36,332 nt of DNA from NCBI GenBank assembly GCA_947461435.1, contig CANHLE010000026.1:1-36332 (forward strand), written 5' to 3'. Position 1 is the stretch's first letter, and each line of letters starts with the position of its first letter. Positions 33,569 through 36,332 of the stretch are shown piece after piece. The translations under genes and the position numbers were made by a program. This DNA is from Paracoccaceae bacterium (GTDB lineage Bacteria > Pseudomonadota > Alphaproteobacteria > Rhodobacterales > Rhodobacteraceae). The notes below the pieces were generated by a model that had not been told where the DNA came from, did no database searches, and saw only the letters and a list, made by a program, of their open reading frames with translations.

Positions 33569-34546
33569 TCAGGTTCGACGTTGGCCGACGGCCGAGATTG
33601 CCACAGCAGACACGACGATGGCCCCAATCAAAACCTCGCGCACATAACTGTCAACGTTCATCTGTGTCAGCCCATTATCGAGGATCCCGAGGATCAGCAC
33701 GCCGACCAGCGTTGCCAGCACGCGCGGTTCCCCCTCGCGTCCCATGGTCATGCCCAAAAACACCGCCGCGATGGCATCCAGCATCAGGCCCGCCCCTTGG
33801 GTGGGATTGGCCGAGGCGACGCGGCTGGCATACATCAACCCGGCAACGGCTGCGCCCAGACCGGTCAAGCCGAAAGCGATCAGTCGAAGGCGACGGGTAT
33901 TGATGCCCGCAAGTTCAGCCGCGACGCGGTTGCCTCCAATGGCATAAAGCCTGCGCCCAAAGGTCGTTTGCTCTAGCAACAACCAGACAACAAGCAGCAC
34001 GATCACCGCTGCAATCGTCATCAAAGGCAGCTTTGCCCCGTCTAGCCCGATGGCATCAAGTGGGATGCCAAAGCGCGCAAAACCTGCAAACTCTGCTGGG
34101 ATATCACGGCCAAAGATCGTCTTGCCGTCGCTGACCATAAAGGCCGCGCCGGAAAACATCGTCAGCGTTCCAAGCGTGGCGATAAAGGGTAAAATACCGA
34201 TATAGGCGACCAGAAATCCGTTGAAGGCGCCCCCTAGCAATCCGACGGCGAGGGCGGCGGAGACACCCACCCATACCGGTTGGCCCGCCGCGAAAAGCGC
34301 CGCCGCAACGATCCCGGCGAGGCTGGCCGTTGACCCCACACTCAAATCGAAATCGTTCATCACCATCACGATGGTCATGGTGAATGCGACAACCGCCAGC
34401 ATGGATATCTGTTGCGAGATGTTCAGAAAGTTCTGGGCGGTCGGAAAAGTCTCAGGCAGCCGCCACGCGAAAAAGAGCACGATCGCCAGAAGGCCAAGGA
34501 ACGTGCCCCATTGACGCAGCGCGGCGGAAAGGGTCCAGGTCTTCAT
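33569..34546 (-). CDS. Sugar ABC transporter permease (CUT2/RbsC type)
   Basis: The 325-residue protein has eight to ten membrane helices. It carries the CUT2 permease features: a VVMNDFDLSVGSTASLAG-like region (here VMVMNDFDLSVGSTASLAG), FIATLGTLTMFSGAAF, then FGRRLYAIGGNRVAAELAGI, the cytoplasmic loop that docks the ATPase, and GLTGLGAAVAGLMYASRV. It imports a pentose, hexose or sugar alcohol together with the ATPase and binding protein upstream. Its ATG overlaps the ATPase stop (ATGA). Substrate not readable. Confidence 0.95.
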   Translation of the reverse strand: MKTWTLSAALRQWGTFLGLLAIVLFFAWRLPETFPTAQNFLNISQQISMLAVVAFTMTIVMVMNDFDLSVGSTASLAGIVAAALFAAGQPVWVGVSAALAVGLLGGAFNGFLVAYIGILPFIATLGTLTMFSGAAFMVSDGKTIFGRDIPAEFAGFARFGIPLDAIGLDGAKLPLMTIAAVIVLLVVWLLLEQTTFGRRLYAIGGNRVAAELAGINTRRLRLIAFGLTGLGAAVAGLMYASRVASANPTQGAGLMLDAIAAVFLGMTMGREGEPRVLATLVGVLILGILDNGLTQMNVDSYVREVLIGAIVVSAVAISAVGQRRT

Positions 34547-36045
34547 ACAGCCTCCGGTGCGTAGATACGCGACAACAGATCTGCAGGCGTCATCGCCTGC
34601 CGGTCAACGACGGCCACCTGGCGTCCGCCCTGCAAGATAAGGATGCGGTCGGCCAGACCGCAAAGCTCAACCAAATCAGATGAGGCAAGGATCACCGCGG
34701 TGCCCGAATTGCTAAGAGTGCGAATGAGGCCGTGGATTTCTGCGCGCGCGCCGACATCGACGCCGCGTGTCGGTTCCTCAAGCAGCAAAAGCTTTGGGTT
34801 TTTTGCAATGGCGCGGGCAAAAAGCACCTTTTGCTGGTTGCCACCGCTGAGTTGGCCCACGGGCTGCTCTGTCCCTTGAAACCGCAGTCGTACCTGATCG
34901 GCGAGCGTCCTCGTCCGGGCGACTTCGCTGCGTTTCTGGGCCAGAAAGCCATAATCGCCCAGATGCGGGAAAAGCGTGTTGGGGCGCACCCCCATGCCCA
35001 GCATCAGCCCCTGACTGCGGCGTTCGCGTGGGACATAGGCGATGCCGCGGGCCCAAGCTTGTTCAGGGCTTTTCGGCGCACGGCCGCCTAGCACCTCTAG
35101 CAGGCCCTTCTGGATTCGCCCCTGGCCAAGGATCAGGCGCAGAAATGCCGTCTGCCCCCCTTGATCCAGCCCAGCAACGCCCAGAATTTCGCCCTGAGCC
35201 AGCGACAAGTCCAGACCGGACAGGTCACGGGTGGTCAGCGTCGTGAGGCGGCAGGCGATGCGTTGCCGTACAGGGGCGGTGCGACCGGGGATCGTGTCAG
35301 ACACTGGTTTGCCGGTCATGGCCTCGATGATTTCGGCGCTACTGGTCTTTGCGATCTGCGTCGTCAGCACATGCCGCCCATCCCGCAGCACGGTGACATC
35401 GTCGCAGATCTGCAAAACCTCATTCATCCGATGCGAGACATAAAGCACCGCAGCCCCCCGCTCCTTTAGCCGGGCAATTACGTCGAAAAGTTTGGTCGAT
35501 TCCGTCACTGTCAGTGCGGCGGTGGGTTCGTCAAAGACGTAAAGGCAAGGCTCTGCCGCGCCCGCGTCCGCCACAAGCGCCGAGGCGATGCGCGTCAGCA
35601 TCCGATCCCCTGTCGCCATAGCGCCGGCCTGCTGGCGCACGTCGATATGCTCTGCCCCCAGAAAGGCCAGCGCGGACGCGGCCCTGTCCTCTAAACTTCG
35701 CCAATCGATGAAGGCCCCGAACCGGTGGGGCGCGGGATGGCCCAGCAGCACGTTTTCGGCCACCGACAGTTGCGGGACGATGTTCAACTCCTGATGGATA
35801 AAGCGAAACCCGGCTTTGGTTGCCTCTGCTGCCGTTCGCAGCGGCACCACTGCACCATCGCGCAGAACCGTCATCTGGTCTGCGGCAACAACTCCGGCAA
35901 TCAGCTTGATCAGCGTGCTTTTGCCGGCCCCGTTTTCGCCCATAAGCGCATGCACGCGACCGCAGGACAGCGACAACGTCACATCAGACAGCGCCGGAAC
36001 ACCGCCATAGGCCTTGGTCAGGCCCTGAAAGCGAAGGGTCTGCAT
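34543..36045 (-). CDS. Sugar ABC transporter tandem ATPase (CUT2/RbsA type)
   Basis: The product is 500 residues from the ATG at 36045 (GGGGA just upstream); an upstream in-frame start at 36099 adds no conserved sequence. There are two fused nucleotide-binding domains. The first has Walker A GENGAGKST (36-44) and Walker B LYVFDEPTAAL, but its ABC signature region is divergent (MATGDRMLTRIASAL). The second has the degenerate Walker A normal for this family (GVAGLDQGGQTAF), a good LSGGNQQKVLFARAI signature and LLLLEEPTRGVDVGA. It powers the permease encoded next to it and lies 76 bases downstream of the binding-protein gene. Confidence 0.95.
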   Translation of the reverse strand: MQTLRFQGLTKAYGGVPALSDVTLSLSCGRVHALMGENGAGKSTLIKLIAGVVAADQMTVLRDGAVVPLRTAAEATKAGFRFIHQELNIVPQLSVAENVLLGHPAPHRFGAFIDWRSLEDRAASALAFLGAEHIDVRQQAGAMATGDRMLTRIASALVADAGAAEPCLYVFDEPTAALTVTESTKLFDVIARLKERGAAVLYVSHRMNEVLQICDDVTVLRDGRHVLTTQIAKTSSAEIIEAMTGKPVSDTIPGRTAPVRQRIACRLTTLTTRDLSGLDLSLAQGEILGVAGLDQGGQTAFLRLILGQGRIQKGLLEVLGGRAPKSPEQAWARGIAYVPRERRSQGLMLGMGVRPNTLFPHLGDYGFLAQKRSEVARTRTLADQVRLRFQGTEQPVGQLSGGNQQKVLFARAIAKNPKLLLLEEPTRGVDVGARAEIHGLIRTLSNSGTAVILASSDLVELCGLADRILILQGGRQVAVVDRQAMTPADLLSRIYAPEAV

Positions 36046-36121
36046 CCTGTCCCCGACCTTTGAATGAAAAACAGCGGCGCGCGCCCCGCCGGCCAGCAAG
36101 ACGCGCGCCGCATCCGGGCGG

Positions 36122-36332
36122 TTACTGTGCCGCGTTTACGGCTGTCACCATCACGGTCGAGACATAGATAACGGGCTCTTTGATCGTCTCACCCTTCATC
36201 ACGCGACCTGCCGCATCTGCCGCGGCAGCGCCAATCCCGGCAAAGTCCTGTGCGACGGAGGCTTCGAAGTTGCCTCCTGCTGCGATGGCTTCGCGCGCTT
36301 GGGGGTTGGCGTCGATCCCGGTGATCACGATG
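36122..36332 (-). CDS. Sugar ABC transporter substrate-binding protein (C-terminal part, cut by window edge)
   Basis: Only the last 70 or so residues are in the window. IVITGIDANPQAREAI and the following KGETIKEPVIYVSTVMVTAVNAAQ end are typical of the C-terminal lobe of ribose-type periplasmic binding proteins (Peripla_BP_4). The gene continues past the right edge. It comes first in the order binding protein, ATPase, permease on the minus strand, and delivers the sugar to the membrane complex. The ligand cannot be told from this fragment. Confidence 0.9.
   Translation of the reverse strand, partial: IVITGIDANPQAREAIAAGGNFEASVAQDFAGIGAAAADAAGRVMKGETIKEPVIYVSTVMVTAVNAAQ

Noticed and set aside
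32996-33647. Plus-strand open frames across the IS3 remnant as separate small genes
   Set aside because: They are pieces of one decayed transposase read in shifting frames.

Overview
The window is about 60% GC and looks like an alphaproteobacterial chromosome. The Rhodobacterales (Roseobacter-type) are the best guess, from the FnrL/FNR-type boxes, the protein styles and the gene neighbourhoods; this is an inference from sequence feel, not a database match. No tRNA, rRNA or CRISPR array was seen.

Left part (1-2735): a decayed prophage-type segment read on the minus strand. It holds a replication-like helix-turn-helix protein, a small wHTH protein, a hypothetical, the terminase small subunit (Nu1 type) and a terminase large subunit (GpA type). 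The last is cut off by the end of an IS21-like element that runs off the left edge. A strong bidirectional terminator separates this from the oxidative-stress pair katG (minus) and oxyR (plus), which are divergent around a short control region.

Centre (6256-23768): a surface-attachment island and the most interesting part. A 1697-residue RTX protein (plus) is preceded by a perfect 8-bp hairpin and converges on a long minus-strand run. In transcription order that run is: a 2057-residue secreted repeat protein, a periplasmic protein with a peptidoglycan-binding domain, a lipoprotein made of perfect 10-residue repeats, a 7TM sensor histidine kinase and a NarL-type response regulator. Divergent from the giant protein are two translationally coupled genes: a small secreted N/Q/S/T-rich protein, and a CsgG/HfaB-family outer-membrane lipoprotein channel that carries a C-terminal SPOR domain. 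The set resembles the Caulobacter holdfast-anchor genes hfaA-hfaB-hfaD and curli-type (type VIII) secretion, but with an enlarged adhesin and several peptidoglycan or lipid anchors. I propose it as an amyloid-like or fibrous surface adhesin system with its own two-component control.

Right-centre (23977-32732): an XRE regulator, then an AI-2E-type transporter and an APC permease (minus), a divergent MgtC/DUF4010 membrane protein, cytochrome b561, a P1B-type metal ATPase, an octaheme c-type cytochrome coupled to a membrane cytochrome b, and a cupin. Three FNR-like sites (one perfect) lie in this stretch, suggesting low-oxygen control.

Right end (32960-36332): a fossil IS3-family transposase (one stop, two frameshifts), then a CUT2-type sugar ABC importer (permease, ATPase, and a binding protein cut by the window edge), all on the minus strand.
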